Below, piece after piece: positions 44,024-57,117 of a DNA stretch of 64,000 nt. Origin of the DNA: Favolaschia claudopus (Eukaryota > Basidiomycota > Agaricomycetes > Agaricales > Mycenaceae); the NCBI GenBank assembly GCA_037176885.1, contig JAWWNJ010000002.1, positions 434,001 to 498,000 of the forward strand. Reading direction: 5' to 3'. Numbering within the stretch: position 1 is the first letter of the stretch; the number at the start of each line of letters is the position of its first letter. The notes below the pieces were generated by a model, which was not told the DNA's origin, ran no database searches, and saw only the letters and a list, made by a program, of their open reading frames with translations. The translations under genes were made by a program, and so were the position numbers.

Positions 44024-47000
44024 CTAGAATACATACCGAAACCTCAGTTCTCCTAAACGATTTTCTATATCGCTTAGTTCTACTCGTTTCTTCAAGCCGT
44101 CCGTCTCATCAACCTGGTCGAGTTCCAGTTCGCGTCCATAGAACGCTGCCATCCAGGAGTACAACTCGAACCCACGCCGTGGAACGGCCATCGGGAGTCG
44201 CGGAACAAAGAGACCAGCGACCAGTCCGAGCACGAAAATTGCCGCAATTACGATGGCCGCTTCAAAGTTGTTGATCCTGGATTCTGCGAGAACACTATCC
44301 GGATATACGCGAGCCACGGCCTGGCCAGAGCTAAGCAATGCGGTATGAAAGTAAATGAACATCATCCATGTGAAAAGAGCAAACATACCCAGCAAAATAG
44401 GTCAGGACATTGGAGGCGTCGGCCATGCCACGGCTCTGTTCAAAGAAGTAGGCCGAAAGCTCGCGATACCCTCGAGGGCCTTCGCCGCCTGTGTATGATA
44501 CCTGTAAGACACTTTCAGTGATCGCAGTCCGAGATCTACAGCTAGGAAACATACAAGAGTGGGCGATGGCACGTAAAACGCGTCACGGCCGTTGTCCTAT
44601 GGCAATGATTTTTCAGCTTCACGAATGAAATACTAGTATTGGTGCCTAGAACCAACCTTCAGTATCTGGTTAGCGCTATTCCCGTGAGCCACATCGTAAA
44701 CCAGTGATCTGCAGATCCTGTCAGACCAAAGAATGTTGAGCTTGGTGCATATGGTTTACGAACAGATTCGTCGAGTCGAGATGTCGCTTGATCTTCGGGT
44801 CCGTCAAGGGCGGGGCAATATTCACCTCCTTAGATTGCGTCACCGAATCTACGATTGTGTTCCCCTTGTTCACGATTTGCAGACTGGTCGGGACACCAAT
44901 GCTGTTATTGTACGTTTCGACTACCCAGGGTTCGTACAGTTCTAAGCATACAGCGGCGTCTTGGGCGATGAAGGTCGTTTGTCCTGGAAGAAGTAGTTAG
45001 GATGCCGCTATTACGCTGACACAAACGACTGACCAGTGACGTCTGGAACGCCCACTTCGTTATGGGTAAGGAATGTGCCGTTCGGGGCGTAAGTGGTGTT
45101 CAACCTGACAAGCAGGGACTCGATTGAGACGAATCCTTTGCCGTCATCCCCTGGATCACCCAGTGAGCATCTTGTCTTGTTTGGGGATAATACACATACC
45201 CATTGAAACGGGTGTCGATTTGAATGAAACCGAGACACCGTTGTCGAAGAAAATTGCTATAAGATGGCGTTCAATATTGATTGGTGCACTTTTTTGTCTG
45301 GTTGAGACTAACCTGCCGAAGCGATGTCATCCGGATTGAGAGCACTCGGGAATGTATCGTTTGGACGCATCACGCTGCTCACATTCAGCGATTGTTCCAG
45401 GCTTGGTGGTAAATCTTGATTAAAAGACGAGAACAAGTCTCGGAGAAGATCGCGCGGGGTGAAAAGATAAGTCAATCCACTTTCAGCGCGTGGTATGCTA
45501 AGGGATCGTGAGAACAGTTTGTTCGGGTGAGTCATAATAGGCTTGCATTGCGGCGGGGTTTTCCAACTTTTTGCAGCGAATTCGGATCCCCCACCTGGGG
45601 TATCTATTCAAGGGTTCAGCTTCCCAAACGACGTAGGAACCACAAGGATATTGACCTTAGCAAAACCCCCGCATTCACAGTCTCGCCCAAATTATCGGAC
45701 AGCGAGGTGTCCGAGGTTTGGATGGACGCCGCTGTTGTGTTACTATCGAATGTGCCGAATCCACTGCCATTGGGGATGAGCTGAGCCTTAGCCGTTTCAG
45801 CAAAATAGACAGTGTCGTTCTGGTACTGGAATGAGACTGCGGGAGGTAATCCGCCATGACTTGAAAACGGAGACAAAGTCCATGTCAAAGTGAAATCCTG
45901 TACCAACCATCAGATTACAAGAAATGACCAATGTTCGATGGAAACGCACATTGAAGGCTGGATCCAACTGGGTAGCCCGCTCGATATCTGACTCACTCGA
46001 GTCTGCTGCGATGGCGAGTTCGAAATATCTATTCCTTTGATGCTGAGCTTTCATCAGGTTGAGCCCAGATGCAAACCCTTGTGAAAACTGACCTCAATTG
46101 CAACGTCAATCGCGACCACTCGGCCAAAGACAAACGACAAGGACCCCGCCAAAACTACAAGTATTAAGAATGCTACAATAACCAAGGACCAGGGGCGGGA
46201 GCTTTGGACCATTGGTCAGACCCCGGAAAGGGCGAGAGAAAGATAACGCACTCATGATGCACTGTTCGAGCACTTCGAGCAGCGTTGCGAATAAATAAGC
46301 GGCGGTATAAAAGACGAAGGGCGTTGAAAGGACTAGTCGGATATTGGGCGTTATCTGCAAAATCTTTCATACGCATTCCGGGACCACCAGGAGCTTGAGA
46401 CTGGTGTATGAGTGTGGCCCATGCTGCAATGAAACGACACATTCGTCAAACAACATTGTCGCACAAGAGTTGTCAAAGAACGAACTGGCAGCTTCCATAT
46501 ATCGTTGGGCTGGAAGAAATCATCAGACAGTTGATGACAGAGATGTGGCTTGACACAATGAAACGGACCTAAACGAGTCAAACTTGCCGCCAACGCCAAA
46601 CCAACGACCCCACATCCCAAACCAACCACTAATCGACTCCAGAAAATCGTTCGGTGGTTTGCAATTACCTTCAAGCTCGGGTTTAAATGCATCTTTCATT
46701 TCATTGAAATCTGCTTACCACGAATACGAGCAGAACTGGATACGCCAATACGCAGAAAGTTAGATGTATCAAAATGTACGCCCATTCAGGTGCCTCGAAT
46801 GACCGAAATAGCTGTCGTCGGGGAGGCTTCGGTATACCGTCAGGGAACAGAGCGGAGAGCGGAGTTTTCAGGAAATCCGTTTCTGACGGGCTCATAAAAG
46901 GGTCCCGTTTCCTCCCATTGCTTGTGGGTCCTGTGTATAAATGTTGTGGGTCAAATGGTCGGTACGTCGGCTGAGACACCGAGATAGTTTGTGGTTGGCG

Positions 47001-47162
47001 CGACCCGCGATTGGGCAAGAGGAGGGGGACGTGGGGGGCATATGGGTCGTACAACGCGTCCTGTCCAGCCCCAAGATTGCCGAGTTCATGGTCAAAGGCC
47101 GCGTCTTGAGCGGAGGGGGAAGGGACTGCTTGAAATGCGACTCTAGGATGGGGTTGAGACAT
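44024..47162 (-). CDS. Large multipass membrane protein, uncharacterised
   Basis: Minus strand, start MSQPHPRVAFQAVPSPSAQD at 47162 and stop at 44024. A soluble N-terminus of about 115 residues leads to helix 1 (WAYILIHLTFCVLAYPVLLV), helix 2 (SRLVVGLGCGVVGLALAASL) and helix 3 (PFVFYTAAYLFATLLEVLEQ). A large extracytosolic-looking region follows, with many N-glycosylation sequons (YAPNGTFLTHNE, QSLNVSSVMRPNDTF, NGSGFGTFDSNTTA) and beta-rich composition. The C-terminal part has two more helices (LGMFALFTWMMFIYFHTALL; AAIVIAAIFVLGLVAGLFV), then a cytosolic tail ending ELRFRYVF. About eight or more introns; I could not fix every junction, so the middle is approximate. I do not recognise the family. 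A cell-surface protein with a glycosylated sensor-like loop is the simplest reading of the topology. Confidence 0.65.
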
Positions 47163-47993
47163 GGAAGTTGACGCTAAAAGACGCTGTGAACGTCATGAAA
47201 GAAGAGTCTTAGACTGCGAGGCACATATTCATTATCCCCTGGGTGCTTTATGGCACTTTTTGGCCTGAGACAAAGCAGGAGCTGATGGCAGTGATTGGCG
47301 GACTTTCGTTGCGCGGACGATGCATCGATTCGAGTGATAGTTGTGTGGGCGCTCTGTTGGGCGCGCTGGCGGCAAGTAGCGGCAAGTGAACACCGTAGAA
47401 AATCCGTAGAAGCGGATCGAACTTCGGTAAATATCCTGGAAAGGAATCATTCGGGGTCGACTTTCGACGGTATCCTACTGTATACTTGATTCTATACACA
47501 CACAGCAGTAGAAGATCTCAGATAGCCTAATGTCTAGAATTCAGAACGCGGTCTCCTCTGTCCGGAATCTTGAGGAGATGCGGAATCCAATCCTCGTCTT
47601 GGTATCGCTTCAACCGATTGGCTCGTTGAAACTCTACAAAATTCTTTACCAGTTCAGCACGGTGCCAATACATATGACCGCGCTTGTAAGTGAATCAGGA
47701 GCCATGTCCAAGCTGTCCACTCCTGCCAAGTTTGAGGATTGTTGACTTGCAGGGGTCCTACAGATTGCTGTTGAAGCGAAGAGCACTTGGAGGACATGGA
47801 GGGCCAAGTCAAGGTGTTGTGATGGACGATCATCACGGCAGCAGCGTGACGTCAGCTGCCAAACTCAGTTCCCTCCACTATACCCCAGAAATCGTCCAGA
47901 CTCTATGCTGCAGTGGATCTGACAATCTGCTTTGAATCATAAGCTACATATCTCGTTTCTTCAACGTCCAACGTCGAGGAGGAAGGAGGGCAC
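47163..47993. other. Divergent intergenic region between membrane protein and WDR59
   Basis: Short frames only, including a 71-codon frame at 47530-47745 without domain-like features. It probably holds two separate promoters. Confidence 0.45.
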
Positions 47994-50900
47994 ATGCCAC
48001 GGCGCCCAGACGACCGTGAAAATAATACATGGGCTTCAAGTAGCAGTCTAGTTAACTTTGCACCATCGCCGCTGGGCACTCGACGCGCTTCTTGGGTTGG
48101 TAATAATACCCCAGGTTCCGGGTCTGCCGCGAATCTACCCATTGGTTTCGACCCTACGCGCCGAAGACCCAGCTGGACACCACTTGAAGGGGGCTCCACC
48201 AGTTTACACTCAATCAAGAGCGGCAAACAACGTCTATTCTACCCTGCGCACCCAGAGGAGCCCTACGCGTCTAATTCAGGCTCTGGTTCAGACGAAAATG
48301 CTTCTGGTTCCGGTTCTTCGAATCCAAGTCGTTCCAGAGGGAAGATAGCATTTGAAGGTGAAGGCACAGGCACCGGGGAGAGCTCGGAGGAAGCAGGTAA
48401 CTTTCATGTGAGGATGCAGATTGACATGAAATCGCTGGTGGGGGACGCAGTGGGCAATGTGAGAAGAACTCCCTCTTCTTCCACTTTTTGTGTCCGAATT
48501 TGTGCAGATGTCAATTTCCCCTACCTCGCGCGACATTGTTCTTGCGGCGCGACGCGGCCTCTTCATCATCGACCTCGAATCCCCGACCAACGTGCCTCGT
48601 TTTCTCCCCCAAGGCGGTACATGGGATGTTGCCGATGTCCAGTGGAATCCACATGTCAGTAGGGCGGAGTATGTCGTGAGCACCAGCTCGGAGAAGTTGT
48701 GCGTTTTCAACATCTGTATCAGTGTGTCCCCATTAGTGAACTCGCATGCCGATCCACAGACTTATATGGAATCTACTTCTGCCCTCGTCCTCATACCCCT
48801 CCTCCAGTCCATCACTTTCCTCGCCCTCTCCCATGCAGAACAAACTGGGCAAAAACACTCCAGTCGCCTCCACAGCATCTGCGCCGTCCTCAATTGCACA
48901 CGTTCTGCATGCACACTATCGTGCAATCACGGATATTAACTGGCACCCAGCACCGGCTGAGCGCGATATTGTTGCAAGCACAGGTGAGTTTCAGAATATT
49001 CACGAATTCCTTCCGCCTCAATCTTGTTTCACCATCTTTCTCTCGCAGGTATCGACTCTTGGATTTGGGCGTGGGATCTTCGCGCTGCCGCAGATGGACG
49101 TGCAGTCTTTGGGCTCAGTGCTTTCAATGGTATGTCAGCTTTTTTTCCTATTTTAGTGACCGGGGAAAGTGTCCCCCACTTGGTTCGAACATGCCAATGA
49201 CCCGAGTATCTCATTGGAAAGTTGACCAAACTGATCTTGAAGTTTAACAGCTGGCGGCACTCAGGTCAAATGGAACCGACAAGATCCGCACGTTCTTGCA
49301 TCAAGTCATGGCGGCGAGGTCCTGATTTGGGATCGCAGGGTACGTTCCAGAAAGGGGTGTTTTTTAGACTACTCTAGTAACAGCGACATATTGTAGAAAG
49401 GCTCCCTCCCGCGCACACGAATCCGCGCCCATCGTTCAAAGATATATGGGATAGACTGGAGTCCGACAATTCAAGATGAACTTGTCACTTGTGCCTTAGA
49501 CGGCGAGATCAAGGTTTGCTCATTTTAATTCATTGATGTTGGTTGACTCGGTGCAGGTCTGGGACGTTGGCGCAACCGTGAATTCAAGCGACTCTGATGG
49601 TGGACTTTACAGTGTATGTGATTCTTTGCGCTTGGTCTCCCTTCGTGTTGTTCACTGTATTCGTGCAGGCACCTGGCTCCTGGGGTTGTGCGGATTGTGC
49701 ACCGGACTATCATCTTCAAGATCACAGCAACGGGTGAGTATACATTCTCATCCCTTTATTTTTTTTTTCTCGTTCATCTTAAATCCATAGTTATTACGCT
49801 TCCCGCCATGGAAATTATGGTGGACCGCAGCCACCGGCACACATTCCTATTCATACCATCCGGACTTCGCACCCAGTTTGGCGAGCACGTCACCTACCGT
49901 TCGGACGGGGAGTTTTAAGTCTTCCTCAACGCGGAGGAACGGGCCTGGGCATGTTCACCTTTGGTAGGGTCCCCGTTTTCTCTGGAAATTTCTTCAAAAT
50001 AAGGGGAACTGATTTACGCCTCCTTTGCAGGCCCTTCGCCTACTCGCATACGTGCTGGTTCGGGAGCAAGCCAACAACGGCGGCAGGCCCGGAAACGCCG
50101 GCGAAAGGAGGATTCGGATGATGATTCGGATTCCGAAGCTGAGGGACGGCGGCGTGAATGGGCAGGGATGAATGAGGAGAGCTTTGAGCACGCAGGGTGG
50201 GGTGAGGACGAGCCAGTTGAGGTATTTGAGGGTCACACGGATGTTGTAAAGGAGTTTGTATGGAGGAGGGGTAACGGTGAGTGCTCAATCCTTCCCTTGT
50301 GGACTTGAGGCTGATCCCTTCCCTCAGACGGTAACGCATTCCAGCTCATAACCTGGTCGAAGGACCGCACGTTGCGCTTCTGGCCAGTCAATGTCGAGAT
50401 GATGGCGGTGCGTATCTTACAGATCATGCCTTCTGCTGACTGCTGACGACTTATATAGAAAGTAGGACATGTACTGCAGACACCATCACCGACCGGCTCC
50501 TCGCCCCTTGCGTCAACACCAACTCCCGCCACCATGATGCTCAACAATGTTCTGGCAGCAGGATCAACGCCAACAAGCAAGGCGTCAGTGAAGCAGGAAG
50601 AAACTGAGAAGGTTTTTCCACCAACACCCACATTCTCTTTCCGCAATCCCCCTCCTCCGGAGAACCCGGATTCCAGCATCCTTGGTGGGAATGCATTAGG
50701 ACTATCCTCCCCGCACCCGCCTGCACTTTCTGCTCCTATCGGCGCGCGCGGAATCCTTGCGGGTGTGCGCGCTGGTGCCCCGGTCGGGAATTCGAAACAT
50801 TCTCCTCGTGCATATGATGCTCGGCGGCCTCCGCTAGGGGTGTTGAACAGTGTAGCCGTAGGATCCATGGGATCCATCCGCATGTCGCGTGGAACACCCG

Positions 50901-53737
50901 GTGGCCGGCGAACGGGAATGGACGCTTTGACATGGCTGTCGAGCGTGAAGGAGGTTGGAGGTGTTACAACAGGAGAACGGAGCAGCTCAGGTGGTCGCGG
51001 AGGAGCGGGAAGTAGTGGTGGTGTGAGTGATTTCGAGCGCGGAGACAGTTCAGTTGCGAATGCAAGGAGAAGAAGTGATAGTCGAGGACGAGTGTTGGAG
51101 GAGGGACAGACTCTACAGGACGAGTGTGTTTGTTCGGTGCTTTGCTCGGTGTTGTACTAATGACTACAGGTTAACATCAGTGATCAACAAGCTCGTGTCG
51201 GCGAAGATCAAGTTGGAGAAGGTAAAGGAAGTGTTCTGACTGAGTTGTTTCATACTCATCCCGCCTAGCATGATCTGACGAAGAAGCGGACGTGCACGTT
51301 AGGACTTCACGGTCCATGGGGCGAATCTTCCTCGGTATTCATACGCGTCACCTTTACATTTCCGAAAGACTATCCACATGGCGTTCATCCTCGCGGCACA
51401 CCCACCGTTGAATTGGAGCGGAACCCCCTGATATCGCTCAAAAATCGCGCCTTCATATTGCGTCGTCTTCGCGCCCTACGAGAACGGCAACGTCCCTGCC
51501 TCGAGGCATGCTTGCGTTTTCTGAGCGAGGGCGAAAGATCTGGTGCACCGCACCCCATGGATTCCGGTTCATCAGATGAGGAAGGAGACAAAGGCTCACA
51601 CAAATCCCGCGACCTTACGGTATCCATTCTGCGTAGTCATAAGAATCTCGCAGAACCACGCACATCCCAAGGCACCTTTGGACCCAATGGTGTGTATGTC
51701 ATGTCTTTGTCGTTGTTTTAGTAATGTTTTCTGTAGGAGAGCTTGTATGCTTCTTCCGCGCCCCGCCCCGAATAGTCCGACATGTACTACGCGACATGTC
51801 GATATCCGCTTCTCCTGCGAAAACAGTATCCGATATCCCTGCCACGGGCCACGAGAGCGTCGACCTCAGTGCGGAGCGTGCTGTGCCTCGTGCGTTTCGC
51901 TCGCCAGCACTAATTGCAGATGCTGTACGCCGACTGAGTCTCGCGGCTACGGATCGTATTGTCAAGCCTCTGGATCCAAGGCGCCCTCCGGAAGGAGACC
52001 ATATCCTCAGGATCATGACGAATCTGTTGACATTCTCCCACGACACCACACAACCTCCTCGCGACTCGGATTCCTCGCGTCTGCGTGGCGAGGACAGCTT
52101 ACATTCCAGCAATGTTCCCTATCCCGCGCCACGTCGAAGCACGGTCTTCATAACGGGTACCACACACATCTCTGGCCCGGATCGCAAGGTAGCTGCCAGC
52201 TATGTGTTCACGGCGGATACGTTGGGCATGGTTTGCCAGAAGAACGCCGAAGTTGCACAGAATCATGGGAGGTATGATCACGAACGAATTTTCAAGATTT
52301 TACAGGCGCTGTTCCCATCCTACCCGGACTCTTACCCAGCGACAGTCCCCGCCAATCGAGTCGTGATCAAAATGGTTTCTCGTATGTACGTGCATCGACC
52401 TTTGCCCACTTCCAATCTAATGCGATGCAGTCACTCCGAACTTTGCAAGATGAAGGACCTCCAAATGCTAGCGATGTTGTCAATGATCGTCCTTCAAGGC
52501 TATCAACACGCTCGCCTACCCCCGCCCACGAAGTCCCCCGATGTGCAAAGAACTTCAACGCCAAAGCATGCAGCGATGGATTATTTCAGCATATCGCGCA
52601 CCAGCAGTTCCGGTGGAAACACCGGTCGACTAAGCCCTATTTCACCCTCTTGGCCGCGGTTGATCGCATCTCCTCAAGTCTTGTCCGCTCAGGCTCAGTT
52701 ATCTACTTCCACGTCTTCCCGCGGGTCATGGTCGAGTCTCTTCAACACCGGGAGTGTACGCCAATTTATGTCCGGCGTAGGGGACACACTCAAGGATGGG
52801 CTCACAACACCGTCGGAGCCGCCTGCCACATCGGCAGTCCCCGTGCCCAAGTCAGACCGTGTCAATCGTGGTCCCGATTCACCACTACCCCGACGCCGCG
52901 CATATTGGCGCGAGTCTGGACTGCCATCACCGTCCACTGTGTCCAGGTCATGGAACGAAACGATGTCTCCTTCAGTGAAGCAAACTGTCTCATTCTCGTC
53001 TTCCGGTCATCGACGCCCCCTCGTATCGCGAACGAATACTCCGAACTCGAACTCGAAGGATGCGATCCATGAGGCACGTGTAGTGCTCTTTGAACCGCCC
53101 ATCGAAAAGTCAGACTCTTTTCTTTCAATTGGCGGGTCTAATGTTTACCTTGATAGATCTGAAGCCTTCACATCGGCGCAGATGATATCATTCATGAACC
53201 ATGTTAGCATTTATGCCGACTTGCTATTCAGCTGGCAGCTTTTCCACAAGCGCTTGGAATTGCTCAAGTCGGTCAACCATGCTGACACCATCTCCGACAG
53301 TGCGCAACATGGAATAGGTATGATAGATTCGTGCACCTTGTAGTTGCATCTTTGACCCTGTTGAACAGGACTAGCTCAGAGCTGCGCTACTTGTGGGCGG
53401 GTCGTGGAACTGGGCAGGAGAACTTGTAGGAATTGCTCTCGACCCTGCACCATGCCTCATTGTACCATATGTCGACTTCCGGTCAAGGGTGAGCTGAGCT
53501 GCATCTACTCCTTCGATCAACGTATGCTAACATCTAACCATAGGACTCTCACGCAGCTGCTTGCGCTGCCTGCATGTTACGCATATCTCATGCTGGAGGC
53601 GGTTCGACGTGCCAATATGCCCTTCGGGTTGTGGGTGCGTGTGCGATAATCGTAGCTTTGCGTACGCTTCGTTCGTGAACCCTGCGCCGACAAGCCCTGC
53701 CCCTTCTTTCAACCCGGTGCTCAAAGAATCAGTATAA
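47994..53737 (+). CDS. WDR59/Mtc5 homolog, WD40-RWD-RING subunit of the SEA/GATOR2 complex
   Basis: Rebuilt with more than 15 exons, no frame break, about 1350 residues. WD40 repeats: SPTSRDIVLAARRGLFIIDL, VADVQWNPHVSRAEYVVSTS with SEKLLIWNL, HYRAITDINWHPAPAERDIV with SWIWAWDLR, TQVKWNRQDPHVLASSHGGE with LIWDRR, IYGIDWSPTIQDELVTCALD, and later FEGHTDVVKEFVWRR with LITWSKDRTLRFWPV. An RWD domain follows (TCTLGLHGPWGESSSVFIRV; FTFPKDYPHGVHPRGTPTVE; GTFGPNGELVCFFRAPPRIV). The end is a RING-type zinc domain: CATCGRVV, CRNCSRPCTMPHCTICRLPV, SCLRCLHVTHISCWRRF and CPSGCGCVCDN. This order is that of WDR59/Mtc5 in the SEACAT/GATOR2 complex at the vacuole, an activator of TORC1. Long Ser/Pro-rich inserts lie between the repeats and the RWD. 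Confidence 0.9.
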
Positions 53738-53834
53738 TCTTTTTTGGCTTGTCTTTACTCCATTATCGCAATTGACGCCATTGTACATGTACTATGAGGA
53801 TTCGCGTCCTGGAAAGCGTTATTACAGCGAAGTA

Positions 53835-55411
<1,577 letters not shown>

Positions 55412-55533
55412 GGCAAAACGTTTTGAATGGAATGTCACGCGTCACATGTGACAACTCATTATTGACGCGGATTTTCGCGCCTTTACCTCTTCCTCGCCAT
55501 TGTCTCGACATTGTCTGCTCGCTATACAACGCT
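55412..55533. promoter_or_regulatory. 122-nt divergent promoter with GTCACGCGTCACATGTGAC element
   Basis: Between the KRR1 and NCBP3-like starts. GTCACATGTGAC (55441-55452) is a perfect 12-nt palindrome centred on an E-box-like CATG, and it overlaps GTCACGCGTCAC (55434-55445), which has the MluI-box core ACGCGT. The only palindromic sites in the gap lie here, so they are candidate shared control elements; the factors are unknown. Confidence 0.55.
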
Positions 55534-56955
55534 ATGGACACCTTCCCCGAAGACGCCGCTCCAGACGCGTTTCCCACGCTTTCCTACGACGATACCGCGT
55601 ACGAAGAGCAATTACCGACAGCAGCAGAGCAAGCCTCTCTCGCAAGACGCATTGGTACAACCAAAGTGTACCTCTTGTCGGAATCTGTAGCTACGAAGGT
55701 CGGCGGCAAGGTGCGCTGGTAGAATGTATTGGAGGGGCCGCTCCAAGACCTGATATTCGACCATTTGTCCTTTTTTAACGGTAAGCGGAAACACGGAGAA
55801 GAGGATGTGATCGACGCAGAGGACATTGATATGGACCAAGGTACTTCAAGCCAAATTGAACTCACTTCATCATCTCACCATGCACAGATACGACCGACCG
55901 CGGGAACGCCATATTGTTGCAAGGTCAACCAATCGCCAACCTACCAACCGCTCGTTTATTCGCATACGCCACGCATTTTGAAGCCAATCCTCTCGGTTTA
56001 GAATGGGTAATTGTCGTGCTTTTCCTCACTCTTCTCGTTAACTTAAACATTTTCTTGCAAACTATAGATAGACGACGAGCGCTGTGTCTTTGTCTTTCGG
56101 TCAAAGGCTGAAGCGCGTGCCGCTCAGAAGGCTTTACAAAAGCACATCACGGAAGAGCCAGATGCAGAAGGCTTCGTCACTGCGAAGCCCCTCCCTGAGG
56201 CGATCTGGCCGCCAGAAGACCGCATTAACAGGAGTCTGGGGAAAGGCCAAGGACTCAAAGGCCTCATTCGTATGCGTTGGGCGAGGGCCGACGATGTAAA
56301 GAAGCGTGGGGCAAAGAAGGACAGCGAATTTTATAAGAAACACGGATGGTCAGCTGGGAAGGAACAACAGTACGACGATGGTCCTGCGCCTCGGGAAGCC
56401 AAACGCCGCCGTCGCGGGAGCCCTGGGCAAGACGACATGGAAAGGGCGGCACTTGACGCGGAGTTGGACGCCTTCATTCGCGCAGACGACGACGAGCCGG
56501 TAGCGGAGCCGGAAGTAGAGTTCGAAGTTGACGATCCGCCCGTGTCGAAAATGCGCTCTGACTATATTTCCAATGATGGTCGTACTCTTCTCCAACGCAC
56601 GTCTGTAATGCGTGCGCGCCCCAATACTCTGGAAGCGCGCCTCACAGCCCCGCTCCCGCGCCGTGCTCGAGCTCCCCCGCGAGGCACAATGTATGCAGAC
56701 TTGCTCGAGGACGCTTCGACAGAGGGCAACCACGCTTCGACAGACGGCAACCTTGAATGGGGTAGAGACGAACCCGATCTGCAATGGGGTAGGGAACCTC
56801 ACAAAAATGGTCGGAGCAACGGTGTTCGGAGAGACCGGGACTCTGGGCGACGTAGCGGTCGAGGCGGGGAACGGCAGAGTCGCAACCAACGACCCACGTT
56901 GACCGCCGAGGATTTGGACGCAGAGCTGGATGCTTTTTTGGAGGACAAGGACTAG
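55534..56955 (+). CDS. NCBP3-like cap-binding protein (DUF2414-type RRM)
   Basis: Four exons: 55534 to about 55709 (ends VATKVGGK), a small exon starting about 55790 (RKHGEEDVIDAEDIDMDQ), an exon starting about 55889 (DTTDRGNAILLQGQPIANLP...), and a last exon from about 56069 to 56955. The key segment LLQGQPIANLPTARLFAYAT, HFEANPLGLEWIDDERCVFV, FRSKAEARAAQKAL is the divergent RRM of NCBP3, which reads the 5' cap and partners with NCBP1 and ARS2. The RMRWARADDVKKRGAKKDSE stretch is also typical. The C-terminus has RGG/RS residues and ends LTAEDLDAELDAFLEDKD; the same DAELDAF motif occurs earlier, at about 56454. Cap-binding function follows from the family; it is not shown in fungi as far as I can say. 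Confidence 0.75.
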
Positions 56956-57117
56956 TTCTCTTTGTGCATGATTTTTACTTCGGAAATTGTATCACCTATA
57001 CACATCTCACACCTCCACTCAGTCATGAAATATCTGGATGTACTACATATGAAAAATGCTAATATGGCTACAGATTCTGTAAAGATATAGTTAGGGCTTA
57101 GATATTCTAAAATTCTG

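Noticed and set aside
43334..44034. Long minus-strand frames rich in His/Pro/Ala/Ile opposite the HRP1-like gene
   Set aside because: Reverse-strand shadows of ATG/GGN-rich coding repeats; a real gene with clear RRMs is on the plus strand.
56350..56889. 179-codon minus-strand frame
   Set aside because: Antisense shadow of the GC-rich NCBP3-like exon.
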